Origin: Macrophomina tecta | Lineage: Eukaryota > Ascomycota > Dothideomycetes > Botryosphaeriales > Botryosphaeriaceae | Reading direction: 5' to 3' | Length of the DNA stretch: 64,000 nucleotides | Assembly: GCA_024180945.1 (NCBI GenBank) | Contig: JAKSGN010000041.1 | Span: forward strand, 3,100,001 to 3,164,000 | Shown here: positions 46,331 through 58,707 of the stretch, piece by piece | Position numbering within the stretch: the stretch's first letter is position 1 | Layout of the letters: each line of letters starts with the position of its first letter | Program-made: the position numbers and the translations under genes | Notes under the pieces: model-generated | What the model was told of the DNA's origin: nothing | Database searches by the model: none | Seen by the model: only the letters and a program-made list of their open reading frames with translations

Positions 46331-47369
46331 TATATAAGCACTTAGTAGAGGCTTAACTACATTCTATATATAGTTAGCTTAGTATAAGTTAATTTTATCG
46401 CTTATTACCTTATATTACTTAGCAGATTTAGCATATTTAACGGCTTTTTTATAGATTAATAGTATCTAATTAATATTAGTATTACCTCTAGCGGTATAGG
46501 TAGTATATATTATAGTAATAAAGACTCGTATATAGTAAGCCTAGCCTAAACGAAGTCGTCGTATCTACTACTTATTTATCTAGTATTTAGGCTCTTAATT
46601 AAGGCGTCTTAGAAGCTATATTTAGTATATACTTCGCCTCTAAGCGGCTTCCTATACTAATTTATACTAAAGTTAGTTATCTACTAGCTAGTAAGAGTTA
46701 GGTATAGCGTTAATAAACTCGCCTAGTTTAGTCTCTAGCTTCTATATATCGTGCGTATAGACTTTAGACTCTTAGTATAGCTTATTTTTAGACTCGTGCA
46801 CTTCTTAGCATTTAACTATTAGTTTATATAGTATTATAGTTAGTTCGATAATTAGTATAAGGACTAGTACGGTAAAGATAATATTATTAATACCTTCGTT
46901 TAGTCTAAAAGTAGTAATCGGTAGCTTAATAGTATTAGTAATATAACGTATATTATAGTTTTATATAATAACGTTATTCTACGGCATCTATATCTTTATA
47001 ATATATTAACTATCGTAGCTAACTAAATAACTAATCTTTATATATTCTAAGAGCTTATCGCTTTTAACTAGTTATTATTTAGGCATATTAACGTAAGCTA
47101 CTATACTAAAGGCGTATACTAGTAGTATAACCTTATTCTAGCATTATAGTAAGTTATTTTAAACCTAAAGCGGTATTTTATTATTTAGTAAAGATATAGA
47201 TATACGGTTAAGAAGCTAAACTATATACTAAATAGTCTTCTTCTATAGCTTCTTAGATATTAAAGTATTAATATATATAGCCCTTACTAGTTATATTATA
47301 TACTTAAATAAGATTTTACTAATACTATCTTATTCTAGTGTATACGGTACTATCTTCTTAAGTAGTATA
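46331..47369. other. Unassigned RIPed sequence
   Basis: About 1 kb of AT-rich sequence with the CA/TG-poor, CG-retaining composition of RIP. I see no similarity to other parts of the window, no open frame and no motif I can name. It ends at the TA of pogo-B2. It may be the remains of a further repeat family or a degraded duplicated gene. Confidence 0.6.
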
Positions 47370-49219
47370 ACGTATCCCACAAGCGAGCGTGCCACACAAG
47401 CGAGTGTGCCACCCAACCAAGAAAACGCGACACCCTAGCTTCAACCAACAATGCATCAGCCAACCCACGCTCAATCCATCTTACATGAAGCTCAGATAGC
47501 TTTAGCGAAGCAAGCTATCGATCAAGGCCAAATTCAAAGCAATCGGCTCGCTGCAAAGACGTTTAACGTTAATCGGATGACCCTTAAGCGACGACGCGAC
47601 AGGATTCCTTCTCGACGCGATTGCACGCCCAACTCTCGAAAGCTTACTAATATCGAGGAATCAGTTCTTGTCAAACGTGTCCTCGATCTAGATTCGCGAG
47701 GATTTCCGCCGCGATTAAGTGCTGTTGAAGGTATGGCAAATAAGCTACTCGCCGACCGCGCCGGAGGTACCGTTGGCAAGAACTGGCCCTCCAACTTCGT
47801 AAGACGGACTCCCGAGCTAAAAACACGTCTGAATCGAAAGTATGACTATCAGCGAGCTAAATGCGAGGACCCAGAGCTTATCACGCAATGGTTTCAGCTC
47901 GTCCAGAACACTATCACGAAGTATGGGATCGTGAACGGTGACATCTACAACTTCGATGAAGCCGGCTTCCTCATGGGCATGATTGCAGCCGGAATGGTTG
48001 TCACAGCATTGGAGCGACGCGCTCGACCCAAATCAGTCCAGCCAGGCAATCGCGAGTGGGTTACGGTGATCCAGGGAGTCAACGCCGAGGGCTGGGCGAT
48101 TCCGCCGTTCGTGATTTTCAAGGGACAACACCACCTTTCTGCTTGGTACAGCGACGACGTACCAGGCAATTGGGTCATCGCATTAAGCGAAAACGGCTGG
48201 ACGACGAACGAGCTTGGTCTGCAGTGGCTGCAGCACTTCGAAAAGCACACAAAGGATCGCACAACTGGAGCATGGCGACTTCTGATTCTTGACGGCCACG
48301 CGAGCCACAATTCGGCCGAATTCGACGCGTTCTGCCAGGAACGCAAGATCATCACGCTCTTCATGCCTGCGCATTCATCGCATCTCCTCCAGCCGCTCGA
48401 TGTAGGCTGTTTTGCGCCTCTCAAGAAGGCGTACGGAAAGCAGGTTGAAGAGCTGATGCGATCTCACATCAACCACATCACGAAGCTCGAGTTTCTGCCT
48501 GCGTTCAAAACGGCGTTCGAAGCCGCATTTACGCAGCAGAATATCGTAGGCGGGTTCCGAGGCGCAGGACTGGTCCCGCTCGATCCAGAGGCCGTGATTT
48601 CCAAGCTCGATGTCAAGCTTCGGACGCCGACACGCCCGCAGGCAGAGGCCATAACTTGGGACGCTCAAACACCGCACAACCCAGCTGAATTAGCCTCTCA
48701 GACTGAGCTTATTAGGAACCGGATTGCAAAGCATCAGAACAGCCCACCAACGCCAATCAACGATGCGCTGAACCAGCTTGCTAAGGGGGCTCAAATGATG
48801 GCGCATTCGGCTGTTCTTCTGCAGGCGGAAGTCGCGAATCTTCAAAAGGCAAACGAGGCCGCAACGCGACGTAAAAAGCGGCAGAAAAAGCGGATTCAGA
48901 AGCGAGGGACTCTTACGGTTCAGGAGGGGCAGTATTTAATCGATGGAGCTGCTGTTAACCAACAGATTTCGCGGGAAACGCGCCAAAGTGGTGCGCAATC
49001 GGAGGGGCCAGCGAGAAAACGACGGCGATGTGGGCAGTGCGGCGAAACTGGACATAATTCTCGTACATGTCAAAAAGGTGCGGAAACTACTGTAGAATAG
49101 CGTACCTATTAGAAATAGTCGATTTTGCAGGACGTTGCAGAGTTAGTTGTACTTAAAGTGGGTTGGGTTTGGTAAGGTGGCACACTCGCTTATGTGGCAC
49201 GCTCGCTTGTGGGATACGT
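47370..49219 (+). mobile_element. pogo-B2, intact Fot1/pogo-like DNA transposon
   Basis: 1850 bp, terminal inverted repeats at 47370-47413 and 49176-49219, TA on both sides (47368-47369 and 49220-49221). Nearly identical to pogo-B1. Left flank is the unassigned region, right flank is inside G3'; the two do not form a recognisable uninterrupted sequence. Confidence 0.94.
47451..49100 (+). CDS. Fot1/pogo-family DDE transposase, 549 aa (pogo-B2)
   Basis: Same architecture as the pogo-B1 protein: Psq-like and CENP-B-like helix-turn-helix domains, catalytic Asp169, Asp281 and Asp317, C-terminal CCHC knuckle. It is uninterrupted and differs in one residue (HQNSPP instead of HQNSSP). Two full-length open copies in one window suggest recent or current activity. 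The protein should recognise the 17-bp units of its own ends; whether it also moves pogo-A is unknown. Confidence 0.95.
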   Translation: MHQPTHAQSILHEAQIALAKQAIDQGQIQSNRLAAKTFNVNRMTLKRRRDRIPSRRDCTPNSRKLTNIEESVLVKRVLDLDSRGFPPRLSAVEGMANKLLADRAGGTVGKNWPSNFVRRTPELKTRLNRKYDYQRAKCEDPELITQWFQLVQNTITKYGIVNGDIYNFDEAGFLMGMIAAGMVVTALERRARPKSVQPGNREWVTVIQGVNAEGWAIPPFVIFKGQHHLSAWYSDDVPGNWVIALSENGWTTNELGLQWLQHFEKHTKDRTTGAWRLLILDGHASHNSAEFDAFCQERKIITLFMPAHSSHLLQPLDVGCFAPLKKAYGKQVEELMRSHINHITKLEFLPAFKTAFEAAFTQQNIVGGFRGAGLVPLDPEAVISKLDVKLRTPTRPQAEAITWDAQTPHNPAELASQTELIRNRIAKHQNSPPTPINDALNQLAKGAQMMAHSAVLLQAEVANLQKANEAATRRKKRQKKRIQKRGTLTVQEGQYLIDGAAVNQQISRETRQSGAQSEGPARKRRRCGQCGETGHNSRTCQKGAETTVE

Positions 49220-49221
49220 TA

Positions 49222-50478
49222 TATTAGCGCGGTTTTTTCTTTATTATTAGATATTATTACTATTAAGAATAATAGAAGTTGGCCTTATATAATAATACTA
49301 GCGAATATACTAATTAGTAACTTACACGTGCTAATAATACTTATAGAGCACGAGGTTATTTTTTTAATAGCTTTAATAGGTATAATAACCCTTCGTATTT
49401 TTCTAGATTTTTATAGTTTAGATCTAGCTTCTCTTCTTTAACTAAAACGTTTTTAACTAATATTAACTCTTTTTATTACTCCTTTCTTTTAAATAACTAT
49501 TACTATATAGACCCCTTCCGGCTTTATTTACTTAGATTACTTCTATAATAAGCTTCCATAGATATTTATTACGGGTAATATAGTAAAGCTTCTTTCTTAT
49601 CTTTAGCTGCAGCCTAGTTTAGTAGTAGTATACTATATATATTACGTATGCTACTAGGGCACGATATGCTACTATAAAAGTAAAGTATAGATTAATTTTA
49701 CGCCTATAAAGCTTCTTAAGGGGCTTCGCTAGATCTACTTTAAGAATTTACTCTATACTAAGTATAATTAGTATGCGAAGAGTAGTTATAAATATACTCT
49801 AGTAAGTATACTTTTCCTCTACTTTTCTTATACTTTTTATATACTTTTATACTACTTATACTTATTACTAATAATAAAATTTATTTTTAGGTTCTTTCTT
49901 AATTCCGCTATACTACTAATTTACTATTATTTTATTATAATAGCTTCGATAGCACTTCTAATAAGGAGGTACTAGAGTTTATAAAGAAGAACGTATTTAC
50001 GCTATATAAGTACGCCGGTACGTTAGAAGAGGCGGTATCGATATATAAAAAATAGAAGGCGAAGAAGATTATAGCTACTAGCGGTTATAGTAACTAGTAG
50101 TATACGTATAATATATCGTGCTCGAAGAATTAGTAGTATTATTAGACTAGACTAAGTAGAATTAGCTTAATAAAGCCAACTAATGAAATAGTAGACGAGA
50201 AGTTTAAGAATAAATACTTTATAAGAATATCTAATTATTATAAATAGGGGTTAAACAAAGGCGCGTAGGTCTTAATAAGGTTCTTATTACCTAGCTTAGT
50301 TAAGCTTAAGGCTCTACGAGTTAAGAAGTTCTTAAAATAGGCTTAGAAGTCTTAAGATAAGAAATAGGTAAATTACTTACTTAAAGAACTAATCTAGTAG
50401 GAAAAAATAAAGAGACTTATATATATAGCTAGCCAAAACTCGGATAGAGACTTATCCGGCTACGAACGTAGATCTTAA
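49222..50478 (+). pseudogene. Antisense gene in the 3' region of G3' (5' end cut by pogo-B2)
   Basis: On the strand opposite to gag-pol. Exon 1 (49222-49801) keeps one frame and includes an open 92-codon stretch ending at 49441. Exon 2 (49891-50478) keeps one frame for 195 codons to TAA at 50476. The phase is continuous across the intron at 49802-49890. Internal stops are TAG or TAA only. Readable pieces include IYLDYFYNKLP, INFTPIKLLKGLR, EVLEFIKKNVFTLYKYAGTL, KPTNEIVDEKFKNKYF and SQNSDRDLSGYERRS at the C-terminus. The protein is basic; I recognise no family. Hydrophobic stretches in exon 1 may be inflated by RIP (Pro to Leu, Thr to Ile, Ala to Val). Confidence 0.62.
49802..49890 (+). other. 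Spliceosomal intron in the G3' antisense gene
   Basis: Donor GTAAGTATAC, branch-like TTACTAAT at 49865-49872, acceptor TTTTTAG. Length 89 bp equals the G3 intron at 10707-10795. Both flanking frames are phase 0. Confidence 0.68.
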
Positions 50479-51180
50479 TCTTAACTTATTTAAAAGCGGG
50501 GTTAGAATACGCTTCTATTAGTCCGCGGACCTCTAGATTATCGTATTTATAATTAGGATTTATAATTAAATCCTAAGTCCGTGTTTTAGCTCTAAGGTCC
50601 TAATCTAAACGTCTCATTTAGTCTTAGGCGTCTCTCCGGGTAGTCCGGACGTATTACTAAATAATTCTTAAACGAATAATACTAGTACTAGTGTTCCTTA
50701 GTAAAAGTTACTTAGTAACTAGGCTAGTTTCTTATTCGAAAGTCTTATTCTATTCCGAGGGGTTGGTCTCCAGGTGGGTACAGGGTGCTTAGGGGGGTAG
50801 GCCCGGCTCGGGCCCTCGGGCCTGCCTACTAGGCTAGGTACGGCCTGGCACGGGCTCTATTTTTTAGTTTATCCAGTTTTTCGGCTATAAAGTTCGTGGA
50901 TTTAGCCTAAACCTAAAAAGGCTAGGCTATAGACTTTTAGTAAAGACTATTCTGAATAATTTAGCTTATTTAGATTCTTAGTCAGGGGTCTTGTTCCTTA
51001 GTAATCCTAGGGTAGAGTATTATTTATAATACTAATACAGATAAGAGATAGTTTTAGTATAGCTTAAATATAAAGTAGATACTCTTTTAGGGCTCTTTTT
51101 TATAAATTAAGTATTTTTTCTAATATTTCTTCTTATTTTTTAATTCTAGGGGACGCCCTCGCCGTAGCTTATTTATAGCC
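50479..51180. other. Spacer of G3' with a GC-rich island
   Basis: Between the antisense stop and the end of pol. It is mostly absent from G3. A GC-rich, little-RIPed island at about 50755-50865 contains a perfect small hairpin GGCCCGGCTCGGGCC and repeated CGGGC/GGCCC motifs. At 50553-50576 there is a near-palindrome (AGGATTTATAATTAAATCCT). No gene seen. Confidence 0.5.
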
Positions 51181-51199
51181 TACGTTCCGTCTACGTTTC

Positions 51200-54100
51200 G
51201 CTTGCGTTTTAGCTAGGCGTTCTAGGAAATAGGGTTTTCTTTAAGGTAATTCTATAGAAGCTCTTTATAATTATCTAGCTTCTCTTTCTACTTTTACTTA
51301 TTATATTTATAGGGCTAGTCGAGCTATTTAAGTAGGTATTACCTTAGTAGCTTTTCTTTATAGGCTACTATAGCTTCAACTTTCTAGTATCTACTATTGT
51401 CAATTTCTTCGACTAGTAGCAGTTAGAATCTTAGCCTTATCGTATAAGCTTCTAGTAATATAATATTAAAAATAGTATATAGCCGGGATATAGATTATAG
51501 TAGGTCTAAGCGATAGGCCTAGAAGCTAATCTTTTCTAGAATTTAAAATAATTCTAGGTAACGGTTATCGAGTTTCTTATAAGGCTATTTAGTTTTAATA
51601 TTTCTTACTAAGAGAAGGACTAGTTATTTAATATTAAAATATATTTTAGTTTAGTTCTAGTTATAATATTTTATTTAGAGCTTCTAGGAGTGTCCGAGGA
51701 ATTCTGCTATTAATTTTTATACTTTTTATATACTTTTCGCGTGCTTTTTAGCTACTTCGGCTAATTCGGTTAGGGAATTTCTATTAAGGTTATTCTAAAC
51801 CCCGTTCTAGGAGTTAGGTTCTACTCCTATATCTAGTTAAACTAGTGCGAAGCCTATAGAAGAGTAGGTTTTCTAGTTATAGGCGTATAAAGTCTACTAG
51901 AGAAGCTTTATTTAGTCTAACTAGTTCTAGAAGATATAATAGTATAAATACGTCTCTAACTTCTAATTTTACCTCTTCATTTAGCCGTTTATCTATAGGT
52001 AAAAGAAGGTACTTAGTCTATACTTAATTCTAAGATTATAGTATAATTCGCTCTAGAACTAGCTTATAAACGTTAAGCCCCTATTCGAGACTAGGCTATT
52101 AGGCAGCCTAAATTATATAAAGACGTTATTTATAATAAAATCCGCGAGCGTTACCCTATTAATCGTCTTTCTAACTAGTAGGTAACGTATATATTTAATA
52201 AAATAGTTAATAAGTACGAGAACTACGTTATATACTTAACCGTCTCGCCCTATAGATTCTAGTAAGTCTATAATAAAATTAAGAGAGTAGTATCTATAGA
52301 GTTAAGCGGCTACTAGTAGTAGCTATAATAACTTATACGGCTTATACCGGCGAGTCTTATTACGTTAATAGATATTATAGCTTTATATATATTTTCTAAT
52401 ATCCGCGGTAATGCCTTTCTAGTAGTACTTTCTAGAAAGTATCTTCTAGGTACGGCGGATATCGTAATAGCTACTACTCGAATTATTATAATTTCTAAGT
52501 AGGATTTTCTCGCGTAGCGAAGTATACTTTAGTACGTATACCCGCTCTTTATAGCGTAGGAGCCCTTACTTATTAATTATATACTAATTATACGCTAAAA
52601 GTATTCTTTTCGTAAGCTATTCTTATACGTTTACGTAGAAGGTGTCTCTTCGTTACTTAGTATAAATAAAATTAACTAACGATTTAGAAGTAGCTTTAAA
52701 CGCTATTTTAGTTATAGCGGCTACTATTACTATAAACTAAGATACGAAGCTTTATACTAAACTCGTACTAGCTTCCTCGTAGTAAGTATATACTAGAGAT
52801 GCTAGGCTCTTATAAGTAAACTCGTCGTACTCCTTATAAGTAACAAAATAGACTAAAACAGTTTAGTAATTACTACCACTATTTATACGTAGGTTTTTCT
52901 CGTGCTCTTAGCTAGGGTTCTTAGTAGTACGTAGGGGTTCTTCTAATCCCTAAATCTAGAGTTTACGTTATAGTATAGGTAATATAGTATTAAGATAGGT
53001 GCGCTTATTACTCTTCTTAAAGCTAAGGGTATATTCTAGACGTCTTAAAAGGGCGTTCGCTAGATTAGACTTACCCGGCTTATATTTAATATTAAAATCG
53101 AATTTAGCTAAGACTTTAGCGTACTAAGCCTATTAAGCCATAAGGCTCTTAGTCGTTATAAAATAATGTAGGTTATTATAATTAGATAATACCCGTACTG
53201 GCATCTATATATATACTAGGTAAGACCTCTAATACTTAAAGTACTATATAATTGCATAGAGTTTCTTATTATAGGTGTCGTACTATATTTTAGCACTAGC
53301 GAACTTATAGCTAAAATACGTAATAGGGTATTAATAGCGCTAGTTATTCTCTCTATCTAGCGGTTAAAGAAGGATGCCGCCGTAGGTATAGTTTAATATA
53401 TTAGTAATTAGTATAACTAGAAGATTTAGGTTATAGTACTATAGTATAGAAGTCTACGTAAAGTATACTTTTAGTCTACTAAACGTCTACTTTACTCCTA
53501 CGAGCTATTTTTAGGGCTTATACTATTTAGTTAGCCTCTTTTTTAGTGCTCGTTTAGCTCTTAGATTAGGATTTTAGGCTGCTTCTTTTAGTAAGCTAGT
53601 TAGTAGTTAAACTACTATAGAGTAATTCTATATAAAGCGCCTATAGAAGTTAGTAAAGCCTAGAAAAACCTAAATATTACGATAGCTTTACGGCTTTAGC
53701 TAGTCTTTAATAGCTTCGACTCTTATAGGGTCTATAATAACCCCCTAGAAGATAATAATAAAGCCTAGAAACTTAACGTACTTTATATAAAAGCTATATT
53801 TAGATGGTTTTACGTAGAGATTCTAATTACATAATCTTTAGAGAATACGTTTAACGTGCTTAACGTGCTAAGACTTATTCACTAAATATATAAGTATATT
53901 ATTTAAGTATACTATATAAATCGTGTCTACTAGGCCTTCTAGGGCTTAATAGATATACGACTAGAAGGTTACGGGTATATTAGTTAAGCTAAATAGTATA
54001 ACTAGGTACTTATAATACCCGTAACGCGTCTTAAATATTATTTTTTACTTATTACCTTTCTTTATACGGATTTAGTAATAAGTATCGCGTAGATCTAGTT

Positions 54101-56516
54101 TAGTAAAGATTTTTATAGTACTTAGGCGGTCTAGTAGCTCGCCTACTAGTAGTATAAAATAGCTATTTTTAACTATAACCTTATTTAGGCCCCTATAATC
54201 TATGTATAACCGTATAGTACTATCTACCTTAGGGGTAAAGAGAATAGGCGCGTCTATAGGCGACTTACTATATCTAATCTATTCCCGTTCTAAGGCCTTA
54301 TTAATATATTTCCTAAGGATTCGTAGTTCGGATTAGAAGAGTCTATATAGGAATATTAATAGTAGCTTAGAATCTATAACGAGATTAATAGTATAATTAA
54401 ACTTAGTATATTACGGTAGCTTAGTAGCTTATTCGTCTAAAAATACGTCTAAGTACTTTTTATAAGTATTTAAAATCTCGTTGCGGACCTCCTTAGCTAT
54501 CTTAGCTAGTAGTATATTTACTAAACTAGTAAGTTTCTTATACAATTTATATACTTTTTAGATGCGGGAGTATAGCCCCTATAAATAGAAGAGAGTTTAG
54601 TTAGATAAAAGCTCTTTTAGATTTTAGTTACTCCCGCTCTACTTCTCGCGTGTGTTTAGTATACTTTCCGCCCGCGAGAGGGCTATAAAAGAGTTAAAGT
54701 TATTTTTTTAACTTTCTAGATTACCCGTAGGCGAGAGCTAGTAGTCGAATAGCTAGAGAAAGTAAATAGGCTTCCCTAGTTCTAAGTTCTAGAATAATTT
54801 AGTAGCACTTACTAGATATATACGCTCTAGCGAGTTTATACTCTAGTAAAACGTTTCTCTTTTAAAATCGATAACCGGCCCGGTAGCCCCGAGCTAGAAT
54901 ATACTAAGTATAGTATTATAGCCCGTAAACGAGCTACTCTAGTAAGGTTAGAATTCGATAGTACGCGTAGCGCCCCCTAAGTCGTACGTAGTAACCCCTA
55001 TATAATAAGAGTCGTGTAATGTAATAATAGTATTATTAAGAAGGCGGGTAGATAGCCTAGTACTAGCTTATATATTTTATAAGGTAAGTCGCTCTACGTA
55101 TTTAAGAAATACGAGGTTTAGATTATAATTATAATCTATTAATACTCGAATTTTAGTAGGACTAGATAGGGTTTCTATTAAAGTAATAATTTCTATATAT
55201 TTTAAACTACCTTCCGTTTAAGGCCCTAACCGTAAGAAGAAGAGAAAAGCGATTAGGGCTTTTTTTTTCTAAGTCTTACTTATCTTTATAGTTCGCCTAG
55301 TTAGCGTGGTCTTTAGCCTGCTTTTCGCCTACGTTTAGAGTACTAGATCTATACGAATTACCTACATTCTTTAGAAGAGCTAAAGCTTTAAATCTTTAGT
55401 TTTCTTTAGCCTTCTTACTATTTCTAAAACCCTTATAGGGACCGTTACGTTCTAGACTAGAAGTAATAAAAGGGCGCTTAGTTCTCTATAACTACTACTT
55501 ATTCTCGTTTTTTTTATAGAACCTCGTTATCTCTAGCGTTTACTTAATACGTTAGATTTTAGCTACTAAATCCTCTTCTACCTATACCCTAGTAAGAAAG
55601 GACTAGCGCACAAGCTCTATACGTATAAATAATAGAAGCCGAGAGTAAATCTAGTTAATATAGTAATCTATATTTTAAATTTAATACGTAAATTTATCCT
55701 CGTACGTCTTTATTTAGGCGTAGAATTCTATAAACTTCTAGCCCTTCTTTATTACCGTAGTATAATAACTAATAGCGTTATTAAGGCAGTAGACGATAGG
55801 GTTACGAATATAATTCTATACTAACGTCTTAAACTTTTACTAGAGTAGTACTAATTTCTTCTAGTTTATTAAATGTCTTTAGATATACTAAAAGAGGGTT
55901 TTATATTTAGATAGCTCTTTAGTAGCCTAGAGAATTCTTCTAAGGTAGTTCTTATCTATCTAGTATATACTAAAACGTATCTCTATCATATTCGTCTATA
56001 AGTCGTATAAGCTCTAAGTAAGGCCTTTAAGTTTTAAAGGTAGATTTCTTACGAGAAGGTCGAGTTACTTTTTACTATTATTTATTCTACTTTTCGTATG
56101 CATTTCGCCTACGTTCGGCGTAGAAACGGTAGATAGTTCGCCGTTAAGGGCCGCTTATAGCTATTATAGAACCTTAATATAATTAAGACGTTCTAGAAGC
56201 TTAGCTTTTAGTATATCTTTCGTAGGTGCGCTACGTAAGCGTTATAGTTTATTAATAGCTATAGACGCTTCTAGTTTAGCCGTGTCACTTATTAGGTATT
56301 TAGCGCTCTAGGCGCTTTTATCGACGATTAGCGTTTAATAGCCTTTAGAGGTTAATAAGCCTATTTCTATTCGTTCGCCTTAAGTATTTAAACGGCTTTA
56401 TTAGCCCTTTATTTCTATTATCGTAAAATCGTTCTTTTTATCGAGATTATTAGAATCGTTATATATAGCCCTTTAAGGCCGGCTACTTTTTCGAAAGAAA
56501 TTAAGAAGAATTTAAT
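51200..56516 (-). pseudogene. G3' gag-pol remnant
   Basis: Collinear with G3 pol. Chromodomain at about 51255-51420, integrase to about 52700, RNase H about 52950-53450. The RT catalytic box near 53890-53930 reads YLNNILIY, so both Asp are lost. Protease and gag lie towards 56400. No open frame. It gives the uninterrupted arrangement of the integrase end and chromodomain that pogo-A1 splits in G3. Confidence 0.75.
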
Positions 56517-56709
56517 TATAAGTAAATAGACTAGTTATAAGTAGAAAGCCTTTAGAAGAGTCGTATATTCTTAGATATAAATTTTTAGTAGTATAGGATT
56601 TACCTCTTAGTAGTATTATATACTAGGAACCCGTGCGTAGCACGTAATAAGCACGTAGAACGCACGGTATAAGTATTCTAAGAATATACTAGGGCCTATT
56701 ATTCTAATA
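56517..56709 (-). repeat. 5' LTR of G3'
   Basis: 193 bp, reverse complement match to the G3 LTRs. The right flank is CTTAA; the matching left flank of the element is not in the window. Confidence 0.85.
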
Positions 56710-57420
56710 CTTAACTATATATAAGATAACTAGGTTAAGCTACTACCGCTTATATAATTCGTATATAATAGCTTAAAGGCGTTTACTATATAAGAATCTC
56801 TATTCTACGCTAACTACGAGTACGAGCTAATAGCCTATAGATATCTAATACTAAGCGAGTTATTAGCCTAAAAAAAATTCTTAAAGTAGACTAGCTAAAG
56901 GTACTCTATATATAACTACACCTAGACCTCGAATTCGTAGCTCTATAAATAGGTAAATACTATAATAGACGGCACTAAAAGATACTAAAGCTTAAGAGAA
57001 AAAATAAAGTTTATCTTCTTAGTAAAAATTTCAAACAAAAAAAGAACGACTAACTAAGTAAAAAATTAGACTTTAAAAAAATTAGTCTCTGCGAAATTAA
57101 GAAATAAATTAAGAAGGTTAATTTTCGCTTTAAATTACTAGATATTATATAGATATATCTAGTATTTTATATTATTCTACTTAAACTAGCACTTTAAGAT
57201 GCTACGCTACTATGCTAAATAGAGAAAATTATATTAGAAAATCTAAATGCCAATAAAAATAAAAACTAGAATATAGAATAAGTCCTAAATAGTAGCTATA
57301 TTAATAGTTAGTTTAGATACCTCCTTAAATAGAAGAAAGACTAGAATAATACCTAGAAACTATTAAAACTCTATAATTATTAAGAACTTATTAATAAGTT
57401 TTATTACTAAAATCTAGATT
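56710..57420 (+). pseudogene. Element X: 3' end of a G1-type gypsy pol
   Basis: Plus-strand RIPed sequence matching the reverse complement of about 31390-32070 in G1: integrase C-terminus, chromodomain (about 57290-57390) and the tail ELINKF. It is cut on the left by the insertion of G3'. The rest of this element is not found next to it. Confidence 0.7.
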
Positions 57421-58168
57421 AACTAATATAGCCGACTCGTTATATATAAAGAACCTAAAATTAAAATTAGAAAATAAAGACTACCGCGCCTAATCTATTA
57501 GCTCGGGACTCTTAAATAGCGTAGTACTAGAGCTAGCGCTAGGAGAACTAATAAACTAAAATAAACCTATAATAGTATTAGCTAAGATATCGCTACGTAA
57601 ATGCTTTACTTATCGATTCTTCTTAGTATTTTTAGGGTTAATAGAATTTCTAGCCTCGCGAGCTACCTCTAAATAATCTAGCTTTTTAAGATTTTTAATA
57701 GACTATACCTTCTTATTTAGTATTAAGTTACTACGGTATTATAGTAAGACCTTCTATTTCTAAGAATATTCTAAACGGGATAAAGCGGTATATAACTTAA
57801 ATATTAGCTTAGAAATAATATCTAAGATCTCTATTTTATCCGTAGTAATCTTCGTAATAGTACGCTCTAGACGAACGACTAGAAGAAAAAAGTTAAAATA
57901 AGTTAAATAAAAATAAGAAGAACTTATAGTTATTCTTCTCTATACTATTAGTATTATAATAAATATTACTATAATAAGTATACTCGCCGTAACGCGAATA
58001 TTCTAGAGTAATATAATATACTACTATCTTACCCTTCTCCTCTAATAAAAAATAACGAGTATAAGGAATTAGTATATCTAGACCTAAGAGGTTATATAAA
58101 GAATTAATCTTTATACTAAGATACTTATACTTAGCTTACTATATATCGCGCTTATGCTTAGAAGGTAT
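57391..58168 (-). pseudogene. Antisense gene in element X, homologue of 30638-31381
   Basis: The minus strand from 58168 reads like the G1 antisense gene: IPSKHKRD for MPPKRKRN, and later YSRYGEY for FSRYSEY followed by an aligned IEKNNYKFF. The start ATG has become ATA. The length is not a multiple of three, so there is at least one indel. Its position next to the 3' LTR is the same as in G1. Confidence 0.55.
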
Positions 58169-58275
58169 TATAGAAAATACTTATAATAAAGAGAAACGAA
58201 GAGATAAAAAAAGCCTAAAAAAATATAAATAAATAAATAAATCTTCGGGCTAAAGATTCTTAAAGGGGGGGATAG

Positions 58276-58707
58276 TATTATAAACTCCTAGAAATAAAGG
58301 CTTTATAATTCTACAGGCTAGAAGCCCGTATAGAAAAGAGTATTATAGGGGCTAGAAATTCTTATAAATAATAGAGCCGCACGACTAAGGCGCCTATACG
58401 AAAAAACTAGCCTTAAGAAAGAATAATGCGTATAGGCCTAGACTAAATAATAATAGAAGTCTATATAAAAACGACGCCTATACGGCGTAGCGATATACTA
58501 AGAGTAGAATCCCGTAGAAAAAGAATTAGTTATAGAAATATACTTAGTTAAACTAGATAGTAAGTATAAAAGTATATATCCTTACTAAGAATAGAAAATA
58601 GAACCTAAGAAACTAACTTTTAAGTACGAAGAATAAATAAGAGAAAGGCGGATATATCGTCTATTTATTAAAAAAAAGTTAGATTTTAGAAAATAGATAT
58701 TAGTGCC
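58276..58707 (+). repeat. Left part of a G1-type LTR (3' LTR of element X)
   Basis: Preceded by the purine tract AAAGGGGGGGATAG and starting TATTATAAACTCC, it matches the first 427 bp of the G1 LTR. It ends at GTGCC, where C2 begins. The missing right part fits 28826-29188. Confidence 0.72.

Larger units (their letters stand above)
49222..56709 (-). mobile_element. G3', second copy of the G3 chromovirus, 3' end missing
   Basis: Collinear with G3 in reverse orientation, with its 193-bp 5' LTR at 56517-56709. The 3' LTR and about 290 bp of 3' region expected on the left are absent; instead the sequence stops at pogo-B2. It lacks pogo-A (single TA at 51417-51418). It contains about 800 bp (roughly 50233-51032) that G3 lacks. 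Confidence 0.82.
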
